This document shows, in pieces, positions 35,584 through 44,620 of a stretch of 58,249 nucleotides of DNA. The stretch comes from Aquimarina litoralis (GTDB taxonomy: Bacteria; Bacteroidota; Bacteroidia; Flavobacteriales; Flavobacteriaceae): assembly GCF_019295435.1 (NCBI RefSeq), contig NZ_WEKL01000001.1, positions 41,036 to 99,284 of the forward strand. The letters run 5' to 3'. The notes beneath the pieces are model-generated. The model did not search any database. It was not told where the DNA came from and saw nothing but the letters and a program-made list of their open reading frames with translations. A program made the translations under genes and the position numbers. The stretch's first letter is position 1. The number at the start of each line of letters is the position of its first letter.

Positions 35584-38223
35584 TTGAGCAAAAACTTATC
35601 ACAAATCATCGTTATACTTTTCCTAATTGTCATTGGGTTTAGTTGTTCACGTAAAAAGGACAAATGGACCAATAGAACTTGGCATGATGTAACTACAAAG
35701 AATAATACGCTATATAATGGAAGAGTAGCTTTTGATAAAGGAAAGCAGGATATCGTACAAACATACAAAGACAATTTTTGGGAACTATTACCTGTAGAAA
35801 GATTGATAGTTAGTGAGGATGTTAGATTACCAAATGAAGTATTAAATCAAAATTTTGATAAAGCTGAAGAAAAAGCTGCAAAAGCTATTCAAAAGCATAG
35901 TATGCTTATTGATGATAGAGAAAGAAATCCTAAAATCGATGAAGCGTTTCTATTATTAGGAAAAGCTCGATATAATGAGCAACGATTTATTCCAGCATTA
36001 GAAGCTTTTAATTACATACTCTATAAATATCCTACCAGTAACAATATTAATCACGCTAAAGTTTGGAGAGCAAAAGCAAATCTTCGTTTAGATAATAATG
36101 AAAAAGCAATCGAGGATTTGATGAAGATGGTAGAAGAAGAGTATATGGAAGCTCAGGATTATTCGGATGCTGTTGCAATGATTGCGCAAGCTTATATTAA
36201 TCTAGAACAAAAGGATTCTGCTGTTACCTATATAAGTAAGGCTGCGATACATTCGAAAAATAATGAAGAAAAAGGGCGCTATCTATATATTAAAGGACAA
36301 TTATTAAATCAATTAGGATATAAAGACAGTGCAAACTATGCGTTTGATCAAGTAATTGAACTCAATAGAAAGACTCCAAGAAGATATATGCTAAACGCCT
36401 ATATGGCAAAAGCACGTAATTTTAATTACGAAACGGGTAATAAACAAGAGTTTTTGGAACTTTTGACGGATTTGGAAGAAAATCGGGAGAATAGACCATT
36501 TTTAGACAAAATCTATAATCAAAAAGCTGTTTATTTTAATACTTTAGATTCGATCGACTTAGCTGTTTCTTTTTATAATAAATCATTACGTACGGACACA
36601 GATGATAAGTATCTACAATCTTTAAATTATAAAACGTTAGGAGATATCAACTTTGATAACAAAGAGTATGCTGTTGCAGGAGCATATTATGATAGTACCT
36701 TAGAACGTATGGTTGTAGACTCCAAAAAATATAGGGTACTTAAAAAGAAAAGAGTAAATCTGGATGATGTAATTTTATATGAGTCTATAGCTCAGAAAAA
36801 CGATAGTATTCTTACGGTTGTTGCTATGTCACCAGAAGAACGGATAGCCTATTATTCTGAGTATACAGAGAAGATAAAAGCAGAAGCTATTGCAGCTCAG
36901 GAAGCAGCGGAAATTGCAAGGATAAAAGGTGAGCTTCCTAATGAACAACGTTTTAACCAACCAAAGACTGGATTAGGAGCAAGTGGTGGTCCTAACCCAG
37001 ATGCAGCGGGTCCGTTCTATTTTTATAATCCAACAATAGTTGCATACGGAAAAACTGCTTTTAAGAGAACTTTTGGGAATCGAGAACTACAAGATAATTG
37101 GAGAATTTCTAGCATTACGAATCCTAGCGCTGTTTCTAGTGAAGAACAGTCTACAAAAGAAGAATACTCTATAGAAACAGATCCTACTTTTGATCCACAA
37201 ACATATATTGCGCAATTGCCGACAGATCAGAAAATAATAGATAGTTTGCAAACTGATAGAAACTTTGCATACTATCAATTAGGGGTTATTTACAAAGAAA
37301 AATTTCAGGAATATGGGCTGTCTACAGATAAATTTGAAAATTTATTAGATAGTAATCCAGAAGAGCGACTTATTATACCTTCAAAATATAATCTCTACAA
37401 AATTTATCTGGTTCAGGATGATTTAGAAAAATCCAATGCAATGAAGCAGGATATTATTAATAATCATGGAGATTCTAGATATGCCAAAATTCTTCAAAAC
37501 CCTGATGAGGCATTAGAAGGTGATAAGAATAGCCCAGAATCTATGTATAATAGATTATATAAAGATTTTAGAGACCAAAAATATGCACAGGTCATTAAAG
37601 AAAGTGACGAATTAATAACAAAGTTTGGAGGAGAGGAATTTGTTCCTAAATTTGAATTATTAAAAGCGCAGGCTGTTGGTCGTTACAAAGGATTTGAAGC
37701 CTATAAGGAAGCGTTGAATTATGTTTCTCTAAATTATCCGCAAAGTCCAGAGGGAAAGAAAGCACAATTAATTTATCAAACTACAATTCCGCAAATACAA
37801 AATAGTTCTTTTGTTACGGAAGGAATGGATCAGGAAAAAAACCATAAACTCGTTTATTCATTTTCAAGATTTGGTGATAACCAGGCGCAGGAATTAAAAG
37901 AAAGACTGCAAGCCATTATAAAAGATCTTAGATACGATAAGATGAAGGTTTCTTTAGATGTATATACCAAAGATCAGCAATTTGTGGTAGTGCATACCAA
38001 AAGAGATCAGTTAGGAGCAGAAGGATTGGCAGAACTTTTAATTCTTGGTAAAATTGAAGATACTCGTGGAGTTGATCTTACCAAGTGGAATAGAAGAAAA
38101 AAGTATTACCCTAAAGTAGACAAAGAATATTTTATCATAGCTTCTCCCAATTATAGAATTTTACAAATTCATAAGAATTTGGATAGTTATAGCTACGTAA
38201 AAGCGAAATTAGAATCAGAATAA
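35584..38223 (+). CDS. sprE: T9SS periplasmic TPR lipoprotein SprE/PorW
   Basis: A lipoprotein of 879 residues needed, in characterised relatives, for type IX secretion and gliding. The signal peptide MSKNLSQIIVILFLIVIGFSC ends at lipidated Cys21. The mature start RKKDKWTNRTWHDVTTKNNTLYNG, including the NTLYNG motif, is typical of SprE/PorW. TPR-like helical pairs run across residues 85-400 (for example EAFLLLGKARYNEQRFIPALEAFNYILYKYP) and a Q/N/P-rich stretch follows at about 445-490. The TTG at 35584 is chosen because the frame's earlier TTG lies in the -7 box and this start gives a clean signal peptide. It precedes a bactofilin and the ATP synthase genes, an order I remember as conserved in flavobacteria. 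Confidence 0.9.
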   Translation: MSKNLSQIIVILFLIVIGFSCSRKKDKWTNRTWHDVTTKNNTLYNGRVAFDKGKQDIVQTYKDNFWELLPVERLIVSEDVRLPNEVLNQNFDKAEEKAAKAIQKHSMLIDDRERNPKIDEAFLLLGKARYNEQRFIPALEAFNYILYKYPTSNNINHAKVWRAKANLRLDNNEKAIEDLMKMVEEEYMEAQDYSDAVAMIAQAYINLEQKDSAVTYISKAAIHSKNNEEKGRYLYIKGQLLNQLGYKDSANYAFDQVIELNRKTPRRYMLNAYMAKARNFNYETGNKQEFLELLTDLEENRENRPFLDKIYNQKAVYFNTLDSIDLAVSFYNKSLRTDTDDKYLQSLNYKTLGDINFDNKEYAVAGAYYDSTLERMVVDSKKYRVLKKKRVNLDDVILYESIAQKNDSILTVVAMSPEERIAYYSEYTEKIKAEAIAAQEAAEIARIKGELPNEQRFNQPKTGLGASGGPNPDAAGPFYFYNPTIVAYGKTAFKRTFGNRELQDNWRISSITNPSAVSSEEQSTKEEYSIETDPTFDPQTYIAQLPTDQKIIDSLQTDRNFAYYQLGVIYKEKFQEYGLSTDKFENLLDSNPEERLIIPSKYNLYKIYLVQDDLEKSNAMKQDIINNHGDSRYAKILQNPDEALEGDKNSPESMYNRLYKDFRDQKYAQVIKESDELITKFGGEEFVPKFELLKAQAVGRYKGFEAYKEALNYVSLNYPQSPEGKKAQLIYQTTIPQIQNSSFVTEGMDQEKNHKLVYSFSRFGDNQAQELKERLQAIIKDLRYDKMKVSLDVYTKDQQFVVVHTKRDQLGAEGLAELLILGKIEDTRGVDLTKWNRRKKYYPKVDKEYFIIASPNYRILQIHKNLDSYSYVKAKLESE

Positions 38224-38244
38224 TAATTTAATCCCCCGATTAGT

Positions 38245-38661
38245 ATGTTTTCAGACAATAAAAAAGGAAAAGATCAAGGCCCAACAGATTTTTCCAGAAA
38301 CCAGAACAAAATTTCAGAAGGAACTAAAATTGTAGGAGATGTTATTTCCGAAGGCGGTTTTAGAGTAGAAGGAACCATTGAAGGAACTTTCAAAACTACA
38401 GGAAAGGTAGTGGTTGGAAAATCAGGATATATTCAGGGGACATTACAATGCTCTGATGCTGATTTCGAAGGAAAATTTTCAGGGAATCTTGAGATTTCTG
38501 GAACATTATCCTTAAAACCAACTGCTCATATAGAAGGAGAGGTTTCTGTAGGAAAACTTGCAGTAGAACCAGGAGCAACCTTTAATGCTTCATGTGTAAT
38601 GAAAGGTGGAGTTAAATCATTAGGTAAAACTGATGGACAAAAACAAGGGAAATCAGCTTAG
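38245..38661 (+). CDS. bactofilin (polymer-forming cytoskeletal protein)
   Basis: A small scaffold protein of 138 residues. After a charged tail of about 20 residues comes the bactofilin right-handed beta-helix core (about 24-125) with regularly spaced glycines: ISEGTKIVGDVISEGGFRVEG, TGKVVVGKSGYIQG, AHIEGEVSVGKLAVEPGA. Bactofilins polymerise without nucleotides at the inner face of the membrane and organise cell shape or envelope machinery. It begins 21 bases after sprE and overlaps the atpZ gene by 29 bases in another frame, so expression is probably tied to both. Confidence 0.92.
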   Translation: MFSDNKKGKDQGPTDFSRNQNKISEGTKIVGDVISEGGFRVEGTIEGTFKTTGKVVVGKSGYIQGTLQCSDADFEGKFSGNLEISGTLSLKPTAHIEGEVSVGKLAVEPGATFNASCVMKGGVKSLGKTDGQKQGKSA

Positions 38662-38860
38662 AAAGTACTTAGCACTTACCGGAATAGCTTTTGAAATGGG
38701 AGGTATTATTTTTGTCTGCGCGTATGCAGGTAAAAAATTGGATGCCTATTATCAGCTTGAGAAGAATTGGTTTACAATGGGATTGGTTCTTTTTGGAGTA
38801 GCATCTTCATTATATTTAGTAATAAAACAATTGGATAGAATTAATAATCCCAAAAAATAA
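38633..38860 (+). CDS. atpZ: AtpZ/AtpI-family F0F1 ATP synthase assembly protein
   Basis: A small membrane protein of 75 residues with two hydrophobic helices (about residues 12-30 and 44-62). GIAFEMGGIIFVCAYAGKKLD is the typical AtpZ/I first helix with its conserved Gly-Lys-x-Leu-Asp turn. Such proteins assist c-ring assembly or carry Mg/Ca. The ATG at 38633 overlaps the 3' end of the bactofilin gene by 29 bases; no later ATG precedes the first helix. It heads the ATP synthase gene row. Confidence 0.85.
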   Translation: MDKNKGNQLRKYLALTGIAFEMGGIIFVCAYAGKKLDAYYQLEKNWFTMGLVLFGVASSLYLVIKQLDRINNPKK

Positions 38861-38883
38861 ATCTATAGTTGTAGGTAATTTTT

Positions 38884-39261
38884 ATGATCAAACATTTACT
38901 TCGATTTATAGTAATCTTTCTCTTAATATTATCAGGAACTTACTTAGTACATACTTGGGTTCTAGATTTTTTTTCATTTCGGAGTAATGCTATTATTATT
39001 AATCTTTCCTATGTTTTTAATGCTATTTATGGTTTGGTATTAATCAGTCTTATACAAATCCTTAGAAATAGGTTTAAAGATCAGATTGGTTTCATTTTTT
39101 TAGCAGCTAGTTTTATAAAGCTGGGTGTTTTTGTAGCAATTACCAAGCTAAGTAGTATGGAAATGGATAGAAGCGTTTTTCTAGACTTTTTTATTCCTTA
39201 TGTAATATGCTTAATCTTGGAGGTGTATTATATTTCTAAAATTTTGAACAATCTTAAGTGA
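38884..39261 (+). CDS. small membrane protein at the atpI position (DUF6168-like)
   Basis: A protein of 125 residues with four hydrophobic helices (about 6-26, 36-58, 68-86, 97-118). It sits between atpZ and atpB, where other bacteria carry atpI, and the helix count suits an AtpI-like protein. From memory, flavobacterial sequences of this kind are filed as DUF6168. No motif allows a firm function; a role in ATP synthase assembly is inferred from position. Confidence 0.7.
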   Translation: MIKHLLRFIVIFLLILSGTYLVHTWVLDFFSFRSNAIIINLSYVFNAIYGLVLISLIQILRNRFKDQIGFIFLAASFIKLGVFVAITKLSSMEMDRSVFLDFFIPYVICLILEVYYISKILNNLK

Positions 39262-39319
39262 TTGATTACCAGAAGTTTATTTTTCTAAAAATATTCTTAA
39301 ACTTATTTAGTCAAAATAG

Positions 39320-39350
39320 TTTAAGAATCTAACTTAATTATGTACATTTG
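39320..39350 (+). promoter_or_regulatory. atpB promoter
   Basis: TACATTTG (39343-39350) is a good -7 box, preceded at exactly 19 bases by TTTA (39320-39323), one mismatch from the -33 TTTG. It lies 33 bases before the atpB ATG and would drive atpBEFHAG independently of the sprE-bactofilin transcript. Confidence 0.6.
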
Positions 39351-39383
39351 CACCGAAATTTAGGAACCGAAATCTGACCTAGA

Positions 39384-40460
39384 ATGCAAAAAATTAGTGT
39401 AGTTAGAATTTTTATGACTTTAGCCGTGATTCTTACCTCTTTGAATCTGGCAGCGAAAGATACTGAAAAAGCAGAAAAAGAAGGAAAAGATGGTTTGAAA
39501 ACTGAGATAAAAGAGTTCATTGATCATCACCTTCAAGATTCACATGATTTCACATTATTTTCTGATAAAGAATCTGGTAAGCATTATGGATTTCCACTTC
39601 CAGTTATTCTTTGGGATAATGGATTAAAGGTTTTTTCTTCTTCCAAATTCCATCACGGTGAAACAGTTGCTGAGGTGGATGGTAACTATTACAAATTGTA
39701 CCACAGTAAAATATATAAAACAGACGCTGCAGGAACGATCACTTATGATGAGAGTCATCATGCAACGAATGAAAAGCCATTAGATTTTTCTATAACAAAG
39801 AATGTTGTTAGCATGCTTTTAATAGGCTTGTTAATGTTTTTTATGTTTAGAGGTTTAGCAAAATCCTATAAGAAGAATAATGGGATTCCAACAGGAGCAG
39901 GACGTTTCTTAGAACCTTTAGTGCTTTTTGTAAGAGATGAGATTGCAATTCCTAATATAGGAGAAAAGAAGTACAAAAAGTACATGAGCTTCTTGTTAAC
40001 TATATTTTTCTTTGTTTGGTTTTTGAATCTATTAGGAATGACACCACTTGGTGTGAATGTTACAGGAAACATTGCTGTAACTTTTGGATTAGCTTTACTT
40101 ACATTTTTGATTACGAACTTTACAGCAAATAAAAACTATTGGGGTCACATCTTTTGGATGCCAGGAGTGCCTACATTTATGAAGGTAGTTTTAGCACCAA
40201 TAGAATTATTAGGTGTTTTTATCAAGCCATTTTCATTGATGATTCGTTTGTACGCGAACATGACAGCAGGTCACGTAGTACTAATGAGTATCGTTGGAAT
40301 GATGTTCTTGTTCAAAAGTTGGATTGGTAGTCCATTGTCATTTGGTTTAGCATTTGCGTTATCAATATTAGAATTATTGGTAGCAGCATTACAAGCATAT
40401 ATATTTACGATGTTGTCAGCGCTATATTTTGGTATGGCTAATGAAGAGGCACATCATTAA
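39384..40460 (+). CDS. atpB: F0F1 ATP synthase subunit a
   Basis: A membrane subunit of 358 residues forming the proton half-channels. A cleavable-looking signal segment (about 1-24) and an extracytoplasmic extension of roughly 100 residues rich in Lys, Asp and His precede the channel domain, as is usual in Bacteroidota. The channel domain starts near residue 135. The essential arginine is in LMIRLYANMTAGHVVL, followed by LELLVAALQAYIFTMLSALYF. Upstream lies its own promoter; atpE follows after 38 bases. Confidence 0.95.
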   Translation: MQKISVVRIFMTLAVILTSLNLAAKDTEKAEKEGKDGLKTEIKEFIDHHLQDSHDFTLFSDKESGKHYGFPLPVILWDNGLKVFSSSKFHHGETVAEVDGNYYKLYHSKIYKTDAAGTITYDESHHATNEKPLDFSITKNVVSMLLIGLLMFFMFRGLAKSYKKNNGIPTGAGRFLEPLVLFVRDEIAIPNIGEKKYKKYMSFLLTIFFFVWFLNLLGMTPLGVNVTGNIAVTFGLALLTFLITNFTANKNYWGHIFWMPGVPTFMKVVLAPIELLGVFIKPFSLMIRLYANMTAGHVVLMSIVGMMFLFKSWIGSPLSFGLAFALSILELLVAALQAYIFTMLSALYFGMANEEAHH

Positions 40461-40498
40461 CGATAATTATAATTGTTTAATTTTTTTAATTCTTTACT

Positions 40499-40690
40499 AT
40501 GGAAGGTTTAAATTATGTAGGAGCTGGTTTGATTGTTATCGGTGCTGGTTTAGGTATTGGTAGAATCGGTGGACAAGCAATGGAAGCTATTGCTCGTCAA
40601 CCAGAAGCTTCAGGAAAAATCCAAACTGCTATGCTTATTGCAGCAGCACTTATTGAAGGTATTGGATTTGCTGCATTATTCGCAGCTTAA
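40499..40690 (+). CDS. atpE: F0F1 ATP synthase subunit c
   Basis: A two-helix hairpin protein of 63 residues that forms the rotor ring. Helix one has the glycine ladder GAGLIVIGAGLGIGRIGG, the polar loop is ARQPEAS, and the proton-binding Glu53 is in ALIEGIGF. No polar residues typical of sodium-binding c-rings surround Glu53, so proton coupling is expected. The length is short but normal for flavobacteria. Confidence 0.95.
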   Translation: MEGLNYVGAGLIVIGAGLGIGRIGGQAMEAIARQPEASGKIQTAMLIAAALIEGIGFAALFAA

Positions 40691-40772
40691 TTTACAAGTA
40701 ATAGCTGTAACGGTTGGTTGCAGCTATTACTAAGTTTTAAAATTAAACACTAAGAAAGTAACATAATTAATT

Positions 40773-41273
40773 ATGGATAAGTTAATAAATGATTTTTCAT
40801 TCGGTCTGTTTTTCTGGCAGATACTTTTGTTTGTAGGATTAGTATTATTATTAAGGAAATTCGCATGGAAACCTATTCTTGATTCTGTTAATAATAGAGA
40901 AGAAGGAATTAAAAATGCGTTAGAAGCGGCAGAAGCAGCTAGAAAAGAAATGCAAAATCTTCAAGCTGATAATGAGCGTATCTTAAATGAAGCAAGAGCA
41001 GAGCGTGATGCAATGTTAAAAGAAGCAAGACAGCTTAAAGATAACATGATCACTGATGCTAAGACTGAAGCACAAGCAGAAGCTGATAAAATTGTTGCGC
41101 AAGCACAAGCTACTATCGAAAGTGAAAAGAAAGCTGCACTAGCAGAATTAAAAAATCAAGTAGCTGGACTTTCTGTAGAGATCGCAGAAAAAGTAGTAAG
41201 AAACGAATTATCAAACAAAGACAAGCAATTGGAATTAGTAGATTCTATGCTTGGTGATGTTACTTTAAATTAA
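40773..41273 (+). CDS. atpF: F0F1 ATP synthase subunit b
   Basis: A peripheral-stalk subunit of 166 residues. One membrane helix (about residues 8-27, FSFGLFFWQILLFVGLVLLLRKFAWKPI) is followed by a long charged Ala/Glu/Lys coiled coil with NREEGIKNALEAAEAARKEM. Length and the KFAWKPILDSVNNRE segment match subunit b. It lies between atpE and atpH, with only eight bases before atpH. Confidence 0.95.
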   Translation: MDKLINDFSFGLFFWQILLFVGLVLLLRKFAWKPILDSVNNREEGIKNALEAAEAARKEMQNLQADNERILNEARAERDAMLKEARQLKDNMITDAKTEAQAEADKIVAQAQATIESEKKAALAELKNQVAGLSVEIAEKVVRNELSNKDKQLELVDSMLGDVTLN

Positions 41274-41281
41274 GAAATCAC

Positions 41282-41809
41282 ATGAGTAGAGCAGCAATAC
41301 GTTATGCTAAAGCAGTGTTGAGTTTAGCTCAGGACAAAAAAGCGACTGATGATGTTCAAAAGGACATGCAGACTATCATCGATACTGTTGATACTAACGC
41401 AGATCTTAATATGCTTTTGAATAGTCCATTAATCAAAAGTGAGATAAAATTGGCATCATTACGAGAAGTTTTTAAAAGCACTGGTGATCTTACTAATAAG
41501 CTTTTCGAAACTTTAGTAACTAATAAAAGAATTGATCTTTTAGTTGAGGTAGCAAAACAATATATTGTTTTATTAGATCGACATAACAATACACAAGTAG
41601 CGAAGGTTACCACAGCTGTGCCTCTAGATAAGGCAATGAGTAATAAGATTCTTGCTAAGGTAAAAGAACTTACTGGTAACGAAGCTACATTGGAGAATGA
41701 AATTGATGAGAGCATCATTGGTGGATTTATTCTTAGAGTTGGAGATATGCAGTATAATGCTAGTATCGCACACAAATTAACAACTTTAAGAAGAGAATTA
41801 AGTAATTAA
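41282..41809 (+). CDS. atpH: F0F1 ATP synthase subunit delta
   Basis: A cytoplasmic subunit of 175 residues linking the peripheral stalk to the F1 head. It begins SRAAIRYAKAVLSLAQ, a standard OSCP/delta start. The middle has the LLNSPLIKSEIK segment, and the C-terminal part has DESIIGGFILRVGDMQYNASI, the conserved delta signature. It begins eight bases after atpF. Confidence 0.95.
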   Translation: MSRAAIRYAKAVLSLAQDKKATDDVQKDMQTIIDTVDTNADLNMLLNSPLIKSEIKLASLREVFKSTGDLTNKLFETLVTNKRIDLLVEVAKQYIVLLDRHNNTQVAKVTTAVPLDKAMSNKILAKVKELTGNEATLENEIDESIIGGFILRVGDMQYNASIAHKLTTLRRELSN

Positions 41810-41869
41810 ATTAAGAGTTAATAATAAGAGAATAAAATAACATTTTGTTCTTCTAAACTATTATATAAA

Positions 41870-43447
41870 ATGGCAGAAGTGAATCCTGCTGAAGTATCAG
41901 CAATAATCAAACAACAATTATCTGGATTTGAAGCATCCGCTTCATTAGAAGAAGTAGGTACGGTATTACAGGTTGGTGACGGTATCGCCAGAGTTTACGG
42001 ATTGTCTAACGCTCAATACGGAGAGTTAGTAGAATTTGAATCTGGATTAGAAGGAATTGTACTGAATCTTGAAGAAGATAATGTTGGGGTAGTACTTTTA
42101 GGTTCTTCAACAGAAGTAAAAGAAGGTGCAACTGTAAAACGTACACAGAGAATTGCCTCTATCAATGTTGGAGACGGTATTGTTGGACGTGTAGTGGACA
42201 CTTTAGGAAATCCAATTGATGGTAAAGGAGCTATCGATGGAGAAACTTTCGAAATGCCATTAGAGCGTAAAGCTCCTGGTGTAGTTTTCCGTCAACCGGT
42301 AAATGAGCCATTACAGACTGGTATTAAATCAATTGATGCCATGGTTCCGATTGGAAGAGGACAGCGTGAGTTGGTGATTGGTGACCGTCAGACTGGTAAG
42401 ACTACAGTTTGTATAGATACAATTCTAAATCAGAAGGAATTTTATGATGCAGGAGAACCTGTATATTGTATATATGTAGCAATTGGTCAGAAAGCTTCTA
42501 CCGTTGCGAACATCGCAAAAGTTTTAGAAGATAAAGGAGCACTTGCTTATACTACAATTGTTGCTGCGAATGCTTCTGATCCTGCTCCAATGCAGGTGTA
42601 TGCTCCTTTTGCTGGAGCTGCTATCGGTGAGTATTTCCGTGATACTGGTCGTCCAGCATTAATTATTTATGATGATTTATCTAAGCAAGCAGTTGCATAC
42701 CGTGAGGTTTCATTATTATTACGTCGTCCACCAGGTCGTGAAGCATATCCTGGAGATGTATTCTACCTTCACTCAAGATTATTAGAGCGTGCTGCAAAAG
42801 TAATCGCTGATGACGGTATTGCTAAAGATATGAATGATCTTCCTGATTCTTTAAAAGATAAAGTAAAAGGTGGTGGTTCTTTAACTGCATTACCAATTAT
42901 CGAAACACAAGCAGGTGACGTATCAGCATATATCCCAACAAATGTAATTTCTATTACAGATGGTCAGATATTCTTAACTTCAGATTTATTTAACTCAGGT
43001 GTTCGTCCAGCAATTAACGTTGGTATCTCAGTATCTCGTGTAGGAGGTTCTGCGCAGATTAAGTCAATGAAGAAGGTTGCAGGTACTTTAAAACTGGATC
43101 AAGCACAGTTCCGTGAATTAGAAGCGTTTGCTAAGTTTGGATCTGATCTAGATGCTGCTACTTTAAACGTAATTGAAAAAGGTAAGCGTAACGTAGAAAT
43201 CTTAAAGCAAGGTCAAAACGATCCTTACACAGTTGAAGATCAAATTGCGATTATTTATGCTGGATCTAAGAACTTATTGAAAGATGTTCCTGTAAATAAG
43301 GTAAAAGAATTCGAAAGTGATTATATAGAGTATTTAAATGCTAAGCATAGAGATGCATTAGATACGTTAAAGGCTGGAAAACTTACAGACGAAGTTACAG
43401 ATGTATTACTTTCTGCTTGTAAAGAAATTTCGGCAAAATATAAATAA
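41870..43447 (+). CDS. atpA: F0F1 ATP synthase subunit alpha
   Basis: The non-catalytic nucleotide-binding subunit of the F1 head, 525 residues, full length. Walker A is GDRQTGKTT at about residue 171; the [25 protein letters not shown]-like stretch, the [29 protein letters not shown] motif and the [12 protein letters not shown] motif are all present. It is followed by an unusual 127-base gap with inverted repeats before atpG, whereas the earlier genes of the operon are closer together. atpD and atpC are absent here, as usual for the phylum. Confidence 0.97.
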   Translation: MAEVNPAEVSAIIKQQLSGFEASASLEEVGTVLQVGDGIARVYGLSNAQYGELVEFESGLEGIVLNLEEDNVGVVLLGSSTEVKEGATVKRTQRIASINVGDGIVGRVVDTLGNPIDGKGAIDGETFEMPLERKAPGVVFRQPVNEPLQTGIKSIDAMVPIGRGQRELVIGDRQTGKTTVCIDTILNQKEFYDAGEPVYCIYVAIGQKASTVANIAKVLEDKGALAYTTIVAANASDPAPMQVYAPFAGAAIGEYFRDTGRPALIIYDDLSKQAVAYREVSLLLRRPPGREAYPGDVFYLHSRLLERAAKVIADDGIAKDMNDLPDSLKDKVKGGGSLTALPIIETQAGDVSAYIPTNVISITDGQIFLTSDLFNSGVRPAINVGISVSRVGGSAQIKSMKKVAGTLKLDQAQFRELEAFAKFGSDLDAATLNVIEKGKRNVEILKQGQNDPYTVEDQIAIIYAGSKNLLKDVPVNKVKEFESDYIEYLNAKHRDALDTLKAGKLTDEVTDVLLSACKEISAKYK

Positions 43448-43449
43448 GT

Positions 43450-43560
43450 AGTATTGAGTACAGAGTATTTAGATATAAGATCTTTTACTCTGTATTTATA
43501 GAAGTTATAATATTAGAAAGTATTGATTAGGAAAGTACTATTTACTAACAACTCAATACT
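43450..43560 (+). repeat. nested inverted repeats in the atpA-atpG gap
   Basis: AGTATTGAGT (43450-43459) pairs with ACTCAATACT (43551-43560). Inside, TACAGAGTA (43459-43467) pairs with TACTCTGTA (43486-43494). Both pairs are perfect, giving a small hairpin inside a larger closing stem, ending 14 bases before the atpG ATG. A second CAATACT follows at 43561. This could adjust atpG expression relative to atpA. Confidence 0.6.
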
Positions 43561-43574
43561 CAATACTAAGAAAA

Positions 43575-44435
43575 ATGGCAAATTTAAAAGAATTACGTAG
43601 TAGAATTACCTCTGTATCTTCAACGATGCAAATTACCAGTGCTATGAAAATGGTATCTGCGGCAAAGTTGAATAAAGCACAGATGGCAATTACAGCTATG
43701 CGTCCTTATGCGGATAAGCTTACTGAATTGTTACAAAGTCTAAGTGCTTCGCTAGAAGGAGATAGTAGTAGTGTATATTCTGAACAACGCGAAGTAAACA
43801 AAGTATTAGTAGTGGCTATTGCTTCTAATCGTGGTTTGGCAGGTGCGTTCAATTCTAATATCATAAAAGGATCAAAAGATCTTTATGAGAATGTATATGC
43901 CGGTAAGCAGGTTGATTTTGTTGCTATTGGTAAAAAAGTAAATGATATTGTTTCTAAAACTCATACAGTTGTATCCAATAAAAGTGAAGTTTTTGACGAT
44001 CTTACTTTTGCTAATGTTGCGGAGATAGCTGAAGAATTGATGGAAATGTTTACAAATGGTTCTTATGATAAAATAGTATTGGTGTATAATAAGTTTAAAA
44101 ACGCTGCTACTCAAATTGTTACAAAAGAACAGTTTTTGCCAATTAAACCTATAGAAGGGGAAAGTACAAATAATGTAGATTATATCTTTGAGCCTTCAAA
44201 AGAAGAGATAGTGGAACAATTAATCCCTAAGTCTCTTAAAACACAATTGTATAAGGCAATTCGAGATTCTTTCGCGTCAGAACATGGTGCACGTATGACT
44301 GCAATGCATAAAGCAACGGACAACGCTACAGAATTAAGAGATAGTCTTAAGTTACAATACAACAAAGCAAGACAAGCTGCAATTACTAATGAGATTCTTG
44401 AAATCGTTGGTGGTGCAGAAGCTCTAAATAATTAG
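43575..44435 (+). CDS. atpG: F0F1 ATP synthase subunit gamma
   Basis: The central rotor shaft, 286 residues. The N-terminal helix ANLKELRSRITSVSSTMQITSAMKMVSAAKLNKAQ and the C-terminal helix EHGARMTAMHKATDNATELRDSLKLQYNKARQAAITNEILEIVGGAEAL are the conserved antiparallel coiled coil of gamma, with the SNRGLAGAFN segment between. It is the last gene of the operon; a strong terminator follows 38 bases downstream. Confidence 0.96.
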   Translation: MANLKELRSRITSVSSTMQITSAMKMVSAAKLNKAQMAITAMRPYADKLTELLQSLSASLEGDSSSVYSEQREVNKVLVVAIASNRGLAGAFNSNIIKGSKDLYENVYAGKQVDFVAIGKKVNDIVSKTHTVVSNKSEVFDDLTFANVAEIAEELMEMFTNGSYDKIVLVYNKFKNAATQIVTKEQFLPIKPIEGESTNNVDYIFEPSKEEIVEQLIPKSLKTQLYKAIRDSFASEHGARMTAMHKATDNATELRDSLKLQYNKARQAAITNEILEIVGGAEALNN

Positions 44436-44473
44436 AATTTAGTAATATTTTAGAGAAAAAAGATAAATTTCTT

Positions 44474-44507
44474 AAAACTCGGCAATGAATTTTGCCGAGT
44501 TTTTTTA
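44474..44507 (+). terminator. rho-independent terminator of the atp operon
   Basis: AAAACTCGGCAA (44474-44485), six-base loop, TTGCCGAGTTTT, then further T residues. A perfect 12-bp stem with a U-tract. Confidence 0.9.
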
Positions 44508-44620
44508 TTTAAGAACATTTCCTTTAAAAATTCGTAAAAGTGGTTTTTGTAGGGTAACATTTCCCTCTATTTAGGTACTTACTTTAAAGTACTAAACATT
44601 AATTTTTAAAACCACTTTTT

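Noticed and set aside
40499-40690. Sodium-coupled ATP synthase
   Set aside because: The c-subunit lacks the polar ligands around Glu53 expected for sodium binding.
43448-44600. Absence of atpD and atpC after atpG suggesting a damaged ATP synthase operon
   Set aside because: In Bacteroidota atpD and atpC are normally a separate unit elsewhere in the chromosome; a terminator correctly follows atpG.
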